From CAYOSF01 sp964406605 (lineage in GTDB: Bacteria; Chloroflexota; Dehalococcoidia; DSTF01; RBG-16-68-14), in the NCBI GenBank assembly GCA_964406605.1, contig CAYOSF010000001.1:186001-250000 (forward strand): DNA of 64,000 nucleotides. The letters are read 5' to 3'. The translations under genes were made by a program, and so were the position numbers. This document shows, piece by piece, positions 37,525 to 45,473 of the stretch. The notes under the pieces are model-generated. The model was not told where the DNA came from. It searched no databases and saw only the letters and a program-made list of their open reading frames with translations. Numbering within the stretch: the first letter of the stretch is position 1; each line of letters begins with the position of its first letter.

Positions 37525-39377
37525 GCGACGCTCACCTCCCGGCGAACCAGCTCTCTGATCTTCTCCTCGATGCGGGCCACCTGGAACGGCCTCCCCGTAA
37601 CCTCGTTCAGGCCTACGGCATCGACCAGGTAACGGGCGCGGACGAGCATCCGGAGCTGGCCGAGGTTCAGCTCGGGGACCAGCACTCTCTTGAAGCGCGA
37701 CAGGACGGTGCCTAGGTTCTGCGGGAAGGGATTGAGGTAGCGCAGGTGGGCGCAGGAGACCTGCAGGCCGCTGGACCGCGCCCGCTGGACCGCCGAGACG
37801 ATCGCTCCGTACGTGCTGCCCCAGCCGAGCACCAGCAACTCCCCCTCCGGCTCCCCTATGACTTGGAGGTCGGGGATATTCTTGGCGATTCTCTCCACCT
37901 TCTGAGCGCGGTAGGCCACCATCCGCATGTGGTTCTCGGGATCGTAGCTGACCTCGCCCGTGACGTCGGTCTTCTCCAGCCCGCCGATGCGGTGCTCGAG
38001 GTCGGGTGTGCCCGGGATCGCCCACGGGCGGGCCATCGTTTCCTCGTCTCGGGCGTAGGGTTGGAACGTCTCCGGATCGGTGGCGAAGTTGACCTCGATC
38101 TTTGGCAGCTCGTCGAGCGACGGAATCCGCCAGGGCTCCGACCCCATGCCCAGGTAGGCGTCCGAGAGAAACACGGTCGGTACCATGTGGCGGACGGCGA
38201 TGCGAAACGCCTCGATGGCCATGTCGAAGCAGTCGCCTGGGGTGGCGGGCGCGATGATGGCGACCGGCGATTCGCCGTTTCGACCGAACATCGCCTGGAG
38301 CAGATCCGCCTGCTCGGTCTTCGTCGGCATCCCGGTGCTGGGCCCCGAGCGCTGGATGACGGCGATCACCAGTGGCAGCTCCGTCATCACGGCGAGCCCG
38401 ATGCCTTCGCTCTTGAGCGCGAGCCCGGGACCGCTGGTCGCGGTCAGGCCCAGCGCCCCTCCGAAGGCAGCGCCGATGGCGGCACCCACGGCAGCTATCT
38501 CGTCTTCGGCCTGGAGCGTCTTCACGCCGAAGTGCTTCAATTTCGCCAGCTCCTCCAGGACGTCGCTGGCAGGTGTGATTGGATAGCTCGCGCAGAACAG
38601 CGGTCTTCCCGCCTGGCGGGATGCGCTGAGGAAGCCGAGGGCGGTGGCCTGGTTGCCCGTGATGTTGCGGTACTTGCCGGGCGCCAGATCCGCCTTCGGC
38701 ACGCGGTAGTGGACCGGGAGCAGCTCGGTCGTCTCACCGAAGTTGCGGCCTGCTCGCAGGGTGGTGGCGTTGGCGTCGGCAACGGCAGGGTTCTTGGCGA
38801 ACTTGGCCCGTATCCAGCGCAGCGTTGGCTCCATCGGCCGCTCGTACAGCCAGAACATCAGGCCGAGGGCGAAGAAGTTCCTCGACCGGTCGACCTGCTT
38901 CGGCGCCAGTTTGCTGTCTTTGAGCGCGTCGGCGTTGAGCTTGGTGATGGGCACGGGGATCAGCCGGTAGTCCGCAAGGCTGCCGTCCTCCACGGGGTTC
39001 GCCTCGTACCCCGCTTTGTGCAAGTTGCTCTCGGTGAACTCGTCTGTGTTGACGATGATCGTGGCGCCCTTGGGCAGGTCGGGCAGGTTCACCTTGAGAG
39101 CCGCCGGGTTCATTGCCACCAAGACATCCGGGGCATCGCCCGGCGTGTAGATCTCGGTGCTGGAGAAGTTGATCTGGAACGCGCTCACGCCCCCCAGAGA
39201 GCCGGCCGGGGCGCGGATCTCAGCGGGGAAGTCCGGCAGGGTACTGATGTCGTTGCCGAAGAGTGCGGAGGTGTTGGTGAACTGGAGTCCCGCAAGCTGC
39301 ATCCCGTCGCCGGAGTCGCCGGCGAAACGGATGGTGACTCGGTCCAGCTCTTCGACGCGTCCGTCTCGGCCTTTCAT
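37521..39377 (-). CDS. korA: 2-oxoacid:ferredoxin oxidoreductase gamma-alpha fused subunit
   Basis: A 618-aa fusion of the gamma domain (residues ~1-190; RFAGDSGDGMQLAG start) and the alpha domain (~220-end; GNQATALGFLSASRQAG, YPITPASDVLEEL, EDEIAAVGAAIGAAFGG, TATSGPGLALKSEG). This fusion is usual for KorA in Actinobacteria, archaea and related lineages. The alpha/beta order and overlap with korB confirm the enzyme. The ATG at 39377 has a GGAGCGG site. Upstream sits a CBS-pair gene. Confidence 0.94.
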   Translation of the reverse strand: MKGRDGRVEELDRVTIRFAGDSGDGMQLAGLQFTNTSALFGNDISTLPDFPAEIRAPAGSLGGVSAFQINFSSTEIYTPGDAPDVLVAMNPAALKVNLPDLPKGATIIVNTDEFTESNLHKAGYEANPVEDGSLADYRLIPVPITKLNADALKDSKLAPKQVDRSRNFFALGLMFWLYERPMEPTLRWIRAKFAKNPAVADANATTLRAGRNFGETTELLPVHYRVPKADLAPGKYRNITGNQATALGFLSASRQAGRPLFCASYPITPASDVLEELAKLKHFGVKTLQAEDEIAAVGAAIGAAFGGALGLTATSGPGLALKSEGIGLAVMTELPLVIAVIQRSGPSTGMPTKTEQADLLQAMFGRNGESPVAIIAPATPGDCFDMAIEAFRIAVRHMVPTVFLSDAYLGMGSEPWRIPSLDELPKIEVNFATDPETFQPYARDEETMARPWAIPGTPDLEHRIGGLEKTDVTGEVSYDPENHMRMVAYRAQKVERIAKNIPDLQVIGEPEGELLVLGWGSTYGAIVSAVQRARSSGLQVSCAHLRYLNPFPQNLGTVLSRFKRVLVPELNLGQLRMLVRARYLVDAVGLNEVTGRPFQVARIEEKIRELVRREVSVA

Positions 39378-39394
39378 CCGCCGCTCCGGGTCGC

Positions 39395-39853
39395 CTAGGC
39401 TCCCTCAGGCGTCTTCATGGTCTGATCCGGCCTGGGCGGCAAGTTGATGACCTGGTCGGGGAAGGATTCCGCGAAGTAGTCGATGACATCTCGCACTCTC
39501 AAGAGCGCGATCGGCTCGGCAGTCACGGGATCGACGACCGGGACGTCTCGAAAGCCCTCCGCGGTCATGAGACTTATCGCCTCGCCGATCGTCTGATGCA
39601 GCGTTACTGCCCCGGGGTTTGGGCTCATGAACTTGTCCACGGGCTCGTCGTAGTTCACGTCGCGCGCCACGACCTTCATGAGCACATCCCGCTCCGTCAT
39701 GATGCCGAGGAGACAGTCCTCGTCACAGATCAGCACGGAGCGCATCCGATGCTGCTGCACCGTTTCGATGACGTCTCGCACGCTGGTTCCACTTTCGACG
39801 CACGGGGGAGGCCGCAGATTCAGGGTGCCGATTCTCGTGCTCAGTAGCGTCAT
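39395..39853 (-). CDS. CBS-pair protein
   Basis: The 152-aa protein is a stand-alone CBS domain pair (SVRDVIETVQQHRMRSVLICDED, GIMTERDVLMKVVAR, VPVVDPVTAEPIALLRVRDVIDYF), the typical arrangement for nucleotide sensing. It is the first gene of the korAB operon, 17 nt upstream of korA, and mirrors the zinc-ribbon CBS protein at the operon's end. It probably senses adenylate charge; partner unknown. Confidence 0.9.
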   Translation of the reverse strand: MTLLSTRIGTLNLRPPPCVESGTSVRDVIETVQQHRMRSVLICDEDCLLGIMTERDVLMKVVARDVNYDEPVDKFMSPNPGAVTLHQTIGEAISLMTAEGFRDVPVVDPVTAEPIALLRVRDVIDYFAESFPDQVINLPPRPDQTMKTPEGA

Positions 39854-39953
39854 GGCTCAATCGCCTTCGGATCTGCGCCCGACCGACGCCCGGCGGCCAC
39901 CGTATGATTGACGTTCTGGTGGACAGGCGCTATTCTCAACTTTTCCATTCTAT

Positions 39954-39962
39954 ATTGTAGCA
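39954..39962 (-). promoter_or_regulatory. Extended -10 promoter of the CBS-korAB operon
   Basis: On the minus strand TGC followed by TACAAT (39959-39954), an extended -10 element without a strong -35. It would give a leader of about 95 nt before the CBS gene at 39853. Confidence 0.55.
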
Positions 39963-40103
39963 AAATCAGTCGGCCGACCGGGACGGTCACTTGTCTGGCC
40001 CGGCCGGGAAAGCGGGAGCTCGTCTGCTCTGGCGCTCGCTTGTTGAACAGAACCGCTGGTGAACAGCAGCATGTCGTGGCCGGTCTCAATTAGACCCCGA
40101 GGG

Positions 40104-40181
40104 TGGTCGGGGTGGGCAGATTTGAACTGCCGACCTCTTGGTCCCAAACCAAGCGCTCTAGCCTGGCTGAGCTACACCCCG
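40104..40181 (-). tRNA. tRNA-Pro (anticodon TGG)
   Basis: On the minus strand the acceptor CGGGGTG (40181-40175) pairs with CACCCCG (40114-40108), discriminator A and an encoded CCA to 40104. The anticodon stem CTTGG/CCAAG carries a loop TTTGGGA with anticodon TGG. The T-loop TTCAAAT lies on a GGCAG/CTGCC stem. Confidence 0.96.
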
Positions 40182-40262
40182 ACGCCTCCACGTTAGCCAG
40201 CGCCGCTCGTCGCCGTCAAGGTGACGGCGAGGCCGGCGGTCGCGAGGGAACGCGGTCGGGCA

Positions 40263-41195
40263 TCAGGCCGACCGCGGGAGATGCGCGGCGCCGATCAGGT
40301 CTTGCACGTCCGCTGTGCCTTGCTCGTCCATGTAGCGGCGGATGCCCTGCTGCACCTCCAGCGGCGCCGTCGGGTTCACCAGCGTCGCGGTCCCCACCTG
40401 CACCGCCGTTGCTCCCGCCAGCAGGAACTCGACCGCGTCCGTTCCGCTGGAGATGCCGCCGCAGCCAATGAGGGGCACGTCGACGGCGGCAGCCACCTGG
40501 TAGACCATGCGCAGGGCCACCGGTTTGATGGCCGGGCCGGAAAGACCGCCGAAGACGCTGGAGAGCACGGGCCGCCTCGACTGGCTGTCGATGGCCATCG
40601 CCTGGAGCGTGTTGATGAGACAGAGGGCGTCGGCACCGGCTGCGACGACGGCGCGCGCTATCGCCACGATGTCGGTCACGTTGGGGGTGAGCTTGACGAT
40701 GACAGGGAGACTGGTGCGGCGCGTCACGGCTTCGGTGACTTCTGCCGCGGCCTCCGGCTCCTGGCCGAACTGCATGCCACCGCGCTTGGCATTAGGACTG
40801 GAGATATTGACTTCTATGGCGCTCACGCCCGCCACGCCCTCCAGGCGCGCCGCGACCCGGCCGTACTCCTCCGCGGTCGCTCCGAGGATACTGACGACGA
40901 CCGGTACCCGCCAGCGCGCCCAGCGCGGCGCCATCTCACGGACGACGACGGCCACACCGGGGTTCTGGAGACCGATGGCGTTGAGCATGCCGGCCGGCGT
41001 CTCCGCGGTGCGCTGCTGCGGATTGCCGGCCCGGGGACGGAGGGTGATGGTCTTGGTGACCACCGCCCCCAGATCCTGCACGTTGAAGCCGTGACCTCTG
41101 TCCAGGCCGAAGCTGAACGTCCCTGCGGCCGTCATGACGGGATTCGTTAGAGTGAGGCTGCGCTTGCGACCGGGCAGCTCGACCTGGAGGTTCAT
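40263..41195 (-). CDS. pyrD: Dihydroorotate dehydrogenase, class 1B
   Basis: I use the ATG at 41195 (310 aa) because GAGGAG precedes it and a TATAAT (-10) overlaps the more distal ATG at 41228. FMN enzyme oxidising dihydroorotate to orotate. Motifs: NPVMTAAGTFSFG, the AIEVNISSPN signature, Lys-containing PVIVKLTPNVTD, LINTLQAMAI and GCGGISSG. The class 1B catalytic Cys is expected between these; its partner PyrK (FAD, 2Fe-2S) is encoded at 46,052 in the pyr operon, so the NAD-linked form is assembled from two loci. Confidence 0.94.
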   Translation of the reverse strand: MNLQVELPGRKRSLTLTNPVMTAAGTFSFGLDRGHGFNVQDLGAVVTKTITLRPRAGNPQQRTAETPAGMLNAIGLQNPGVAVVVREMAPRWARWRVPVVVSILGATAEEYGRVAARLEGVAGVSAIEVNISSPNAKRGGMQFGQEPEAAAEVTEAVTRRTSLPVIVKLTPNVTDIVAIARAVVAAGADALCLINTLQAMAIDSQSRRPVLSSVFGGLSGPAIKPVALRMVYQVAAAVDVPLIGCGGISSGTDAVEFLLAGATAVQVGTATLVNPTAPLEVQQGIRRYMDEQGTADVQDLIGAAHLPRSA

Positions 41196-41226
41196 GCGGG
41201 CCCGCTCCTCGGTTGAAGTCTGAGTC

Positions 41227-41232
41227 ATTATA
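41227..41232 (-). promoter_or_regulatory. Probable pyrD -10 element
   Basis: A perfect TATAAT on the minus strand (41232-41227), with only a weak -35-like TTCGCC 17 bp upstream. It overlaps a distal in-frame ATG and so argues that translation starts further in at 41195. Confidence 0.5.
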
Positions 41233-41254
41233 GGCCGGGCCACGGCCGCGGGCG

Positions 41255-41290
41255 AATAGAATGAGGAACGGGGGCCCGCATGGACCCCCG
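41255..41290 (-). terminator. Terminator of the small zinc-ribbon gene
   Basis: On the minus strand a 9-bp stem (CGGGGGTCC with GGGCCCCCG, one G-U pair) closes on a 4-nt loop and is followed by TTCCTCATTCT. It separates the zinc-ribbon gene from pyrD. Confidence 0.7.
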
Positions 41291-41317
41291 CACGGTAGGA
41301 GGCTGCGGGCCACCGCG

Positions 41318-41581
41318 TCAGGATTCTTGGGCGACCTCTTCGTCCACGATGCTCACCTCTGAGGGCCTGGCCACGGGCCGACGCGTCCACCAGCGTCCGA
41401 CGGTACCGGCATCCGGTTCCCAGAGTGCGTCTTCGGCGGCGTTCGGGAAGCGGCGCGTGGAGCCGCACCGCTTGCAGTACCCGCGGCTCGTAGCGCCGTT
41501 CGGCGTTTCGATGATCCAGTGATGCCGGCAGTTCTTTGCTCGGCCCTTCTGTTCCTTCTCAACAGCGAGTCTCTCGCTCAT
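41318..41581 (-). CDS. Small zinc-ribbon-like protein
   Basis: The ATG at 41581 with GAAGAGG upstream gives 87 aa; a GTG 18 nt upstream also opens the frame. The core reads CRHHWIIETPNGATSRGYC then KRCGSTRRFPN, a Cys-His-His and Cys-x-x-Cys pattern that fits a zinc ribbon. A basic N-terminus and an acidic C-terminus flank it. I associate this motif with short uncharacterised proteins of Chloroflexota. The function is unknown. It has its own promoter and terminator, so it is a monocistronic gene. Confidence 0.82.
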   Translation of the reverse strand: MSERLAVEKEQKGRAKNCRHHWIIETPNGATSRGYCKRCGSTRRFPNAAEDALWEPDAGTVGRWWTRRPVARPSEVSIVDEEVAQES

Positions 41582-41742
41582 TGTTCGCCTCTTCTTCACT
41601 ACTTGGGCTCAATGCCCTGCCCCCCTTATTTCAATCTATTGAACACCCATCGCATCCCCGGTTTCAGTAACCTAGGACACATTTTCACCTTCTGCGGTAG
41701 GTGGGTTCTCCTGCGTCCAGTTCCCAACTGCGCACTGCGAAC

Positions 41743-41784
41743 ACCGCAGAAGAAAAAACTAGCACACTTTTTTTGCTCTGTCAA
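41743..41784 (-). promoter_or_regulatory. Promoter of the zinc-ribbon gene
   Basis: On the minus strand a perfect TTGACA (41784-41779), 17 bp, then TAGTTT (41761-41756), a fair -10. The leader of about 165 nt begins with a possible long-range stem pairing CTTCTGCGGT near its start (41752-41743) with ACCGCAGAAG (41698-41689). Confidence 0.6.
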
Positions 41785-41823
41785 GGTTACGACGCTAAAA
41801 TCATGACCTGCTTCTGTAATCCA

Positions 41824-41852
41824 TTGTTCAGGCGGTGCGCATACGGTATATT
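41824..41852 (+). promoter_or_regulatory. Promoter upstream of apbC
   Basis: TTGTTC (41824-41829), exactly 17 bp, and TATATT (41847-41852). It predicts a leader of roughly 290 nt. A second candidate, TTGCTC (41773-41778), 17 bp and TAAAAT (41796-41801), abuts the divergent -35. Confidence 0.6.
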
Positions 41853-42077
41853 CGAAGTGATGAGACCGCGCAGGGCACATGCTGTCACCGCGTCATGACC
41901 GAAAAGGCGGAAGTACCCAGGCTATTAAGCCGAAATGGCGACGAGGGTATCGCTCAACCGACCGAGATCCTCCGCTTGAGCCCCTTCCTAGCTGGCAGCG
42001 CCGCACCCATGCGGAGCATCGTGGGCTCGTACTCGGCACGCGCACGGGGAGTGCTGCGCGGATACCTGTGATGTGTT

Positions 42078-42139
42078 CCGGCTCGGCAGACTGGCGCATA
42101 CGGCAACGTTCGCCCGTCGTTGGTGAGTTGCCGAGCCGG
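42078..42139 (+). other. Structured leader element before apbC
   Basis: A perfect 11-bp stem, CCGGCTCGGCA (42078-42088) with TGCCGAGCCGG (42129-42139), encloses 40 nt holding a second possible helix CAACG/CGTTG. It ends 2 nt before the AAGGAAGGG ribosome-binding site of apbC. It may control translation, like a riboswitch or protein-binding leader. No known riboswitch class is recognised. Confidence 0.55.
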
Positions 42140-42150
42140 CCAAGGAAGGG

Positions 42151-43218
42151 ATGAACATGCCCGACGAACAGGAGATCCTGGAGGCGCTTAAGCAGGTCGA
42201 GGACCCGGACCTGCACCGCGATATCGTTTCTCTTGGTTTCATCAAGGATGTGGTGGCCAAGGATGGGCGCGTCAGCCTTCGAATCGTGCTCACCACGCCG
42301 GCCTGCCCCGTCCGGGACCAGATGAAGGCACAGGTGGAGAAGATCCTCCTGGGGCTGCCGGGTGTGAAGGAGACCGATGTCACCCTGGATGCCGAGGTGC
42401 GCGTCGGCAGGCCCCCCGGGCACCCGAGGCCGGTCGAAGGGGTGCGGAACATCATCGCCGTCGCGAGCAACAAGGGCGGCGTGGGCAAGTCTACGGTTGC
42501 CGTGAATCTGGCAGTGGCCCTGGCCAAGCGGGGCGCCCGTGTCGGGTTGCTGGACGCGGATGTTACGGGTCCCAACATTCCGATCATGATGGGTTTCCAG
42601 GCAGGTTTTATGGCCGAGGACGACCGTGGCTTGAGGCCTGTCGAGAAGTTCGGCGTGTCGGTCATCTCGCTGGGGTTCGTGTTGCCTCGGCTTTCGCCCG
42701 TGGTGTGGCGCGGCCCGCTGGTGGGAACCGCGATCCGGCAACTGCTCCATGACATCAGGTGGGGAGAGCTGGACTATCTGCTGATCGACCTGCCGCCCGG
42801 AACGAGCGACGCGTCTTTGAGCACTGTGCAAGAGGCGCCGGTGTCCGGTGTGGTCATCGTCAGTACTTCCGCGGACGTGGCGTGGGAAGACGCCAGCAAG
42901 GCGGTGGCGATGTTCGAGAAGCTCGATGTGCCCGTCTTCGGCGTCATCGAGAACATGAGCTACTTTCTGTGCCCCCACTGCGGAGAACGAACGGAGATCT
43001 TCGGCTCCGGAGGAGGAAGGAAGGCCGCCGAAGAGTTGGGGCTGGAGTTCCTGGGAGACATCCCTCTCGACGCGAAGACGCGCGAAGCCGGCGACAAAGG
43101 GGTGCCCATCGTGGAGTCGGAGCCGGATTCGCCACAGGGGCAGACGTTTCTGCGCGTGGCGGAGCAGGTGGCAGCGCGCTGTAGCACTCTTCAGCTAGCC
43201 GCGTCTGGTGTAGAATAG
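42151..43218 (+). CDS. apbC: Mrp/ApbC Fe-S cluster carrier ATPase with MIP18 domain
   Basis: The 355-aa protein has an N-terminal MIP18/DUF59 domain (residues ~1-85: EILEALKQVEDPDLHRDIVSLGFI) and a P-loop ATPase domain with deviant Walker A SNKGGVGKSTVAVNLA near residue 110, and DLPPGTSD. The CPHC cluster-binding motif in NMSYFLCPHCGERTEIF is the hallmark of Fe-S carriers that deliver [4Fe-4S] to targets. Length is typical for MIP18-Mrp. It is followed 4 nt later by the NYN gene. Confidence 0.93.
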   Translation: MNMPDEQEILEALKQVEDPDLHRDIVSLGFIKDVVAKDGRVSLRIVLTTPACPVRDQMKAQVEKILLGLPGVKETDVTLDAEVRVGRPPGHPRPVEGVRNIIAVASNKGGVGKSTVAVNLAVALAKRGARVGLLDADVTGPNIPIMMGFQAGFMAEDDRGLRPVEKFGVSVISLGFVLPRLSPVVWRGPLVGTAIRQLLHDIRWGELDYLLIDLPPGTSDASLSTVQEAPVSGVVIVSTSADVAWEDASKAVAMFEKLDVPVFGVIENMSYFLCPHCGERTEIFGSGGGRKAAEELGLEFLGDIPLDAKTREAGDKGVPIVESEPDSPQGQTFLRVAEQVAARCSTLQLAASGVE

Positions 43219-43222
43219 GCTC

Positions 43223-44170
43223 GTGACACTACGCTTCTTCCGCCGAAAGCCCGGAGCGAGCCGGCCCTCCGCCGAGGAATCGGAAGTCGAGAAGCCCCAA
43301 GCGTCGAACAACCCCACTCGCAGGCGTCGCAGCGGTGCGAGTTCGTCTGGTCGCGCGAGATCGACAGAAACGACATCCCCTGAGAAGAAGGATGCCGTTG
43401 CGGCCAAGCCTTCCTCCGGCAGAAGCCGCCGCGGACGCCGTGGAGGCTCCGCTCGCAAGGCCACGCAGGCTGCGGCCGAGGAGCGGCCCGCAGCGCCGGA
43501 GAGTGCCCCGACCACGCCTGCAGGCGTCGAGCCCGACATGCTGAAGGCCCTTCTTGCGAAGCAGGAGACGACCCTGGAGCGTTTTGCCGAGACCCAGGGA
43601 ACGGCCATGAAAGGTGTGCAGGGGTCGCTCTCCGCGATCGAGAACCGCCTGGCCGGGATGAGCCGGCTGGCGACGGAAGGACCGCGCGTGGGCATCTTCG
43701 TGGACGTGCCAAACGTAATGTACGCGGCCGAGCGCCAGCGGGTCACCCTCGACTTCAGTAAGTTGCTGGATTTCATCGTGCGCGGCCGGGAGCTCGTGCG
43801 GGCGAGTGCCTACGCTCCCATCAGCGACGATCCCAAGGAAAAGCTGGACGTGCAGAAATTCGTGCACCCGTTCGTCGGCCTTGGCTATAGGCTCGTCATC
43901 AAGCCGCTGAAGCGATACGCGGACGGCTCGATGAAGGCGAACTTCGACGTGGAACTGGCCATCGACGTGCTAACGATGTCAGACCGGCTGGATATCGTCA
44001 CCCTGGTGTCAGGAGACGGGGATTTCCGCCGGCTAGTCGAGCTGGTGGCGAGCAAAGGGGTGCGGGTGGAGGTGGTGGCCTTCGGCGAGAGTACGGCCGC
44101 CGAGCTGAAGGCGGTCGCCGACGAGTATGTGGACCTGAACGACCACCTGACGGAACTCCGCGCCAAGTGA
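43223..44170 (+). CDS. NYN-domain (LabA/DUF88) RNase-like protein
   Basis: The 315-aa protein begins with ~90 residues of basic, Ser/Arg/Ala-rich low complexity (SRRGRRGGSARKATQ...), then a short predicted coiled coil, then a NYN PIN-like nuclease domain (residues ~150-310). The acidic metal site is visible as IFVDVPNVM, DVELAIDVLT and VSGDGDFRRLV. The GTG start at 43223 lies 4 nt after the apbC stop. The basic N-terminal tail could bind RNA. Family members cleave RNA, but the target here is unknown. Confidence 0.88.
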   Translation: MTLRFFRRKPGASRPSAEESEVEKPQASNNPTRRRRSGASSSGRARSTETTSPEKKDAVAAKPSSGRSRRGRRGGSARKATQAAAEERPAAPESAPTTPAGVEPDMLKALLAKQETTLERFAETQGTAMKGVQGSLSAIENRLAGMSRLATEGPRVGIFVDVPNVMYAAERQRVTLDFSKLLDFIVRGRELVRASAYAPISDDPKEKLDVQKFVHPFVGLGYRLVIKPLKRYADGSMKANFDVELAIDVLTMSDRLDIVTLVSGDGDFRRLVELVASKGVRVEVVAFGESTAAELKAVADEYVDLNDHLTELRAK

Positions 44171-44571
44171 CGATGTCTGACGCTCCCACCGTCCTCGTTG
44201 CCGAGGACTACCCCGACTTCCGCGCCCGTCTCCTCGGTCTGTTGGAGCCGCTCGATCTCAGTTGCATCCCCGTGGGCAACGGCCGCCAGGCGATCGAGGT
44301 GCTAAGGGACGGCTCGCAAGAGCTGCACCTCGTTATCACCGATATGGACATGCCGGTGAGCACGGGTTGGGACGTGATCGAGGCGACGCGGGAGCATCGC
44401 GGCGCCGACCTCCCCATCATCATGCAGACGGGTGAGGCGAAGTACACCTACGTCCGGCGTCGCGCGCAGGAGCTAGGCATCGTCCTGATCGACAAGACCG
44501 ACGTCGACGACCATTTGGTGCCCGCCGTGCGCAAGGCGCTACGGCTCTCCCGCGACGGCGGGGGTGAGTAG
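44167..44571 (+). CDS. Single-domain response regulator (receiver)
   Basis: The start (GTG at 44167, or ATG at 44173) overlaps the NYN stop as GTGA. The ~134-aa protein is one CheY-like receiver: acidic pair in VAEDYPD, phosphoacceptor Asp in VITDMDMPVSTGW, conserved Thr in IIMQTGEAK and Lys in VLIDKTD. No output domain. No histidine kinase is adjacent, so its phosphodonor is elsewhere. Its linkage to an RNase-like gene is conspicuous. Confidence 0.92.
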   Translation: MTMSDAPTVLVAEDYPDFRARLLGLLEPLDLSCIPVGNGRQAIEVLRDGSQELHLVITDMDMPVSTGWDVIEATREHRGADLPIIMQTGEAKYTYVRRRAQELGIVLIDKTDVDDHLVPAVRKALRLSRDGGGE

Positions 44572-44614
44572 GAACCTCTTCCGAGTCCCCTCCGATATGC
44601 GAGCCGGCGTCCGG

Positions 44615-45403
44615 CTAGGCTGATGGAACGCTCGAAGCCGATTGCACCCGCCTGGCGGCGGCCTTCGCGTACTCAGGGACCGCCTCGATGAGGACCCAGC
44701 GGCGCCCGTGTCGCCCGGCGGCGACAGCGGACGTTCCTGCCCCGCCGAAGGGGTCGAGCACCAGCTCTCCGGGCTGGGACGCCAGGAGGACCGCCCGCTC
44801 AACCAGGGCCAGTGGCTTCTGCGAAGGGTGCGCGCCGTCGATCCGTTCCCGTCGCGGTGTCACAGGGAATTCCCACAGGTTACGCATCTGCTTGCCGCCG
44901 TTCATCTCTTTGGCGTCCCAGTAGTTGAAGGTCCATTTCTTTGCCCGCTTGGGCGTCTCGTTGACGGCCCAGATGATCTGCTCGGTGCTCTCGGTGAGGG
45001 TGCGGGCGGTGATGTTGGGCTGGGCGTTGGGCTTGAACCAAACGATGGAGTTGAGGATCCGTCGCTCCAGCACCTGGCTGAGCAGGAACCCGAGCAGGTA
45101 GATGTTGTGAAAGGTGCCGAAGACCAGCAGGTTGCCGTTGGGCCTCACGACACGGCAGACCTCGCGCAGCCAGTCCAGACTGAAGCGAAAGTACTCGTCC
45201 TCGGTGAACTGGTCCCATGTCTCCTGCATGGTGACGTGCGACGAGAATGCCCAAGCCAGGCCGCCCTTGCTTCGGCGGCCGCGGCCGGAAGCGATGCCGA
45301 AGGGCGGATCGGCGATGCAGTGGTCGACGCAACCGTCCGGCCAGGAGCGCATCACCTCCAGGCAGTCGCCCGTGTAGATGTGGTTTGGAATCGGGTCGGG
45401 CAT
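44615..45403 (-). CDS. Solitary DNA methyltransferase (beta class, N6-adenine/N4-cytosine type)
   Basis: The ATG at 45403 with AGGTG upstream gives 262 aa; a GTG four codons earlier is also possible. The catalytic motif IV DPPFGIA lies near residue 32 and the cofactor motif I DPFGGAGTSAVAA near residue 220, so motif IV precedes motif I as in beta-class amino-MTases. A target-recognition region lies between. No restriction endonuclease or specificity subunit is next to it, so it is an orphan that may act in regulation or phage defence. The recognised sequence cannot be inferred. Confidence 0.88.
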   Translation of the reverse strand: MPDPIPNHIYTGDCLEVMRSWPDGCVDHCIADPPFGIASGRGRRSKGGLAWAFSSHVTMQETWDQFTEDEYFRFSLDWLREVCRVVRPNGNLLVFGTFHNIYLLGFLLSQVLERRILNSIVWFKPNAQPNITARTLTESTEQIIWAVNETPKRAKKWTFNYWDAKEMNGGKQMRNLWEFPVTPRRERIDGAHPSQKPLALVERAVLLASQPGELVLDPFGGAGTSAVAAGRHGRRWVLIEAVPEYAKAAARRVQSASSVPSA

Positions 45404-45473
45404 GGAACTGATCACCTGCTATAGTACGTTTATCGATCCCGGCCGTCAAGGTCAGGATCTTGTCGCGTGCCGC

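Larger units (their letters stand above)
41582..42077. other. AT-rich divergent intergenic region
   Basis: About 500 nt, noticeably richer in A and T than the genome around it. It holds promoters in both directions. A minus-strand 84-aa frame at 41626-41880 lacks a ribosome-binding site and any domain and overlaps the promoters, so I do not call it. Confidence 0.5.

Noticed and set aside
41626..41880. 84-aa minus-strand frame in the AT-rich gap
   Set aside because: It overlaps clear promoter elements, has no ribosome-binding site and no known family.
44615..45403. Methyltransferase as part of a restriction-modification system
   Set aside because: Neighbours are a receiver protein and a P-loop kinase; no endonuclease is visible on either side.
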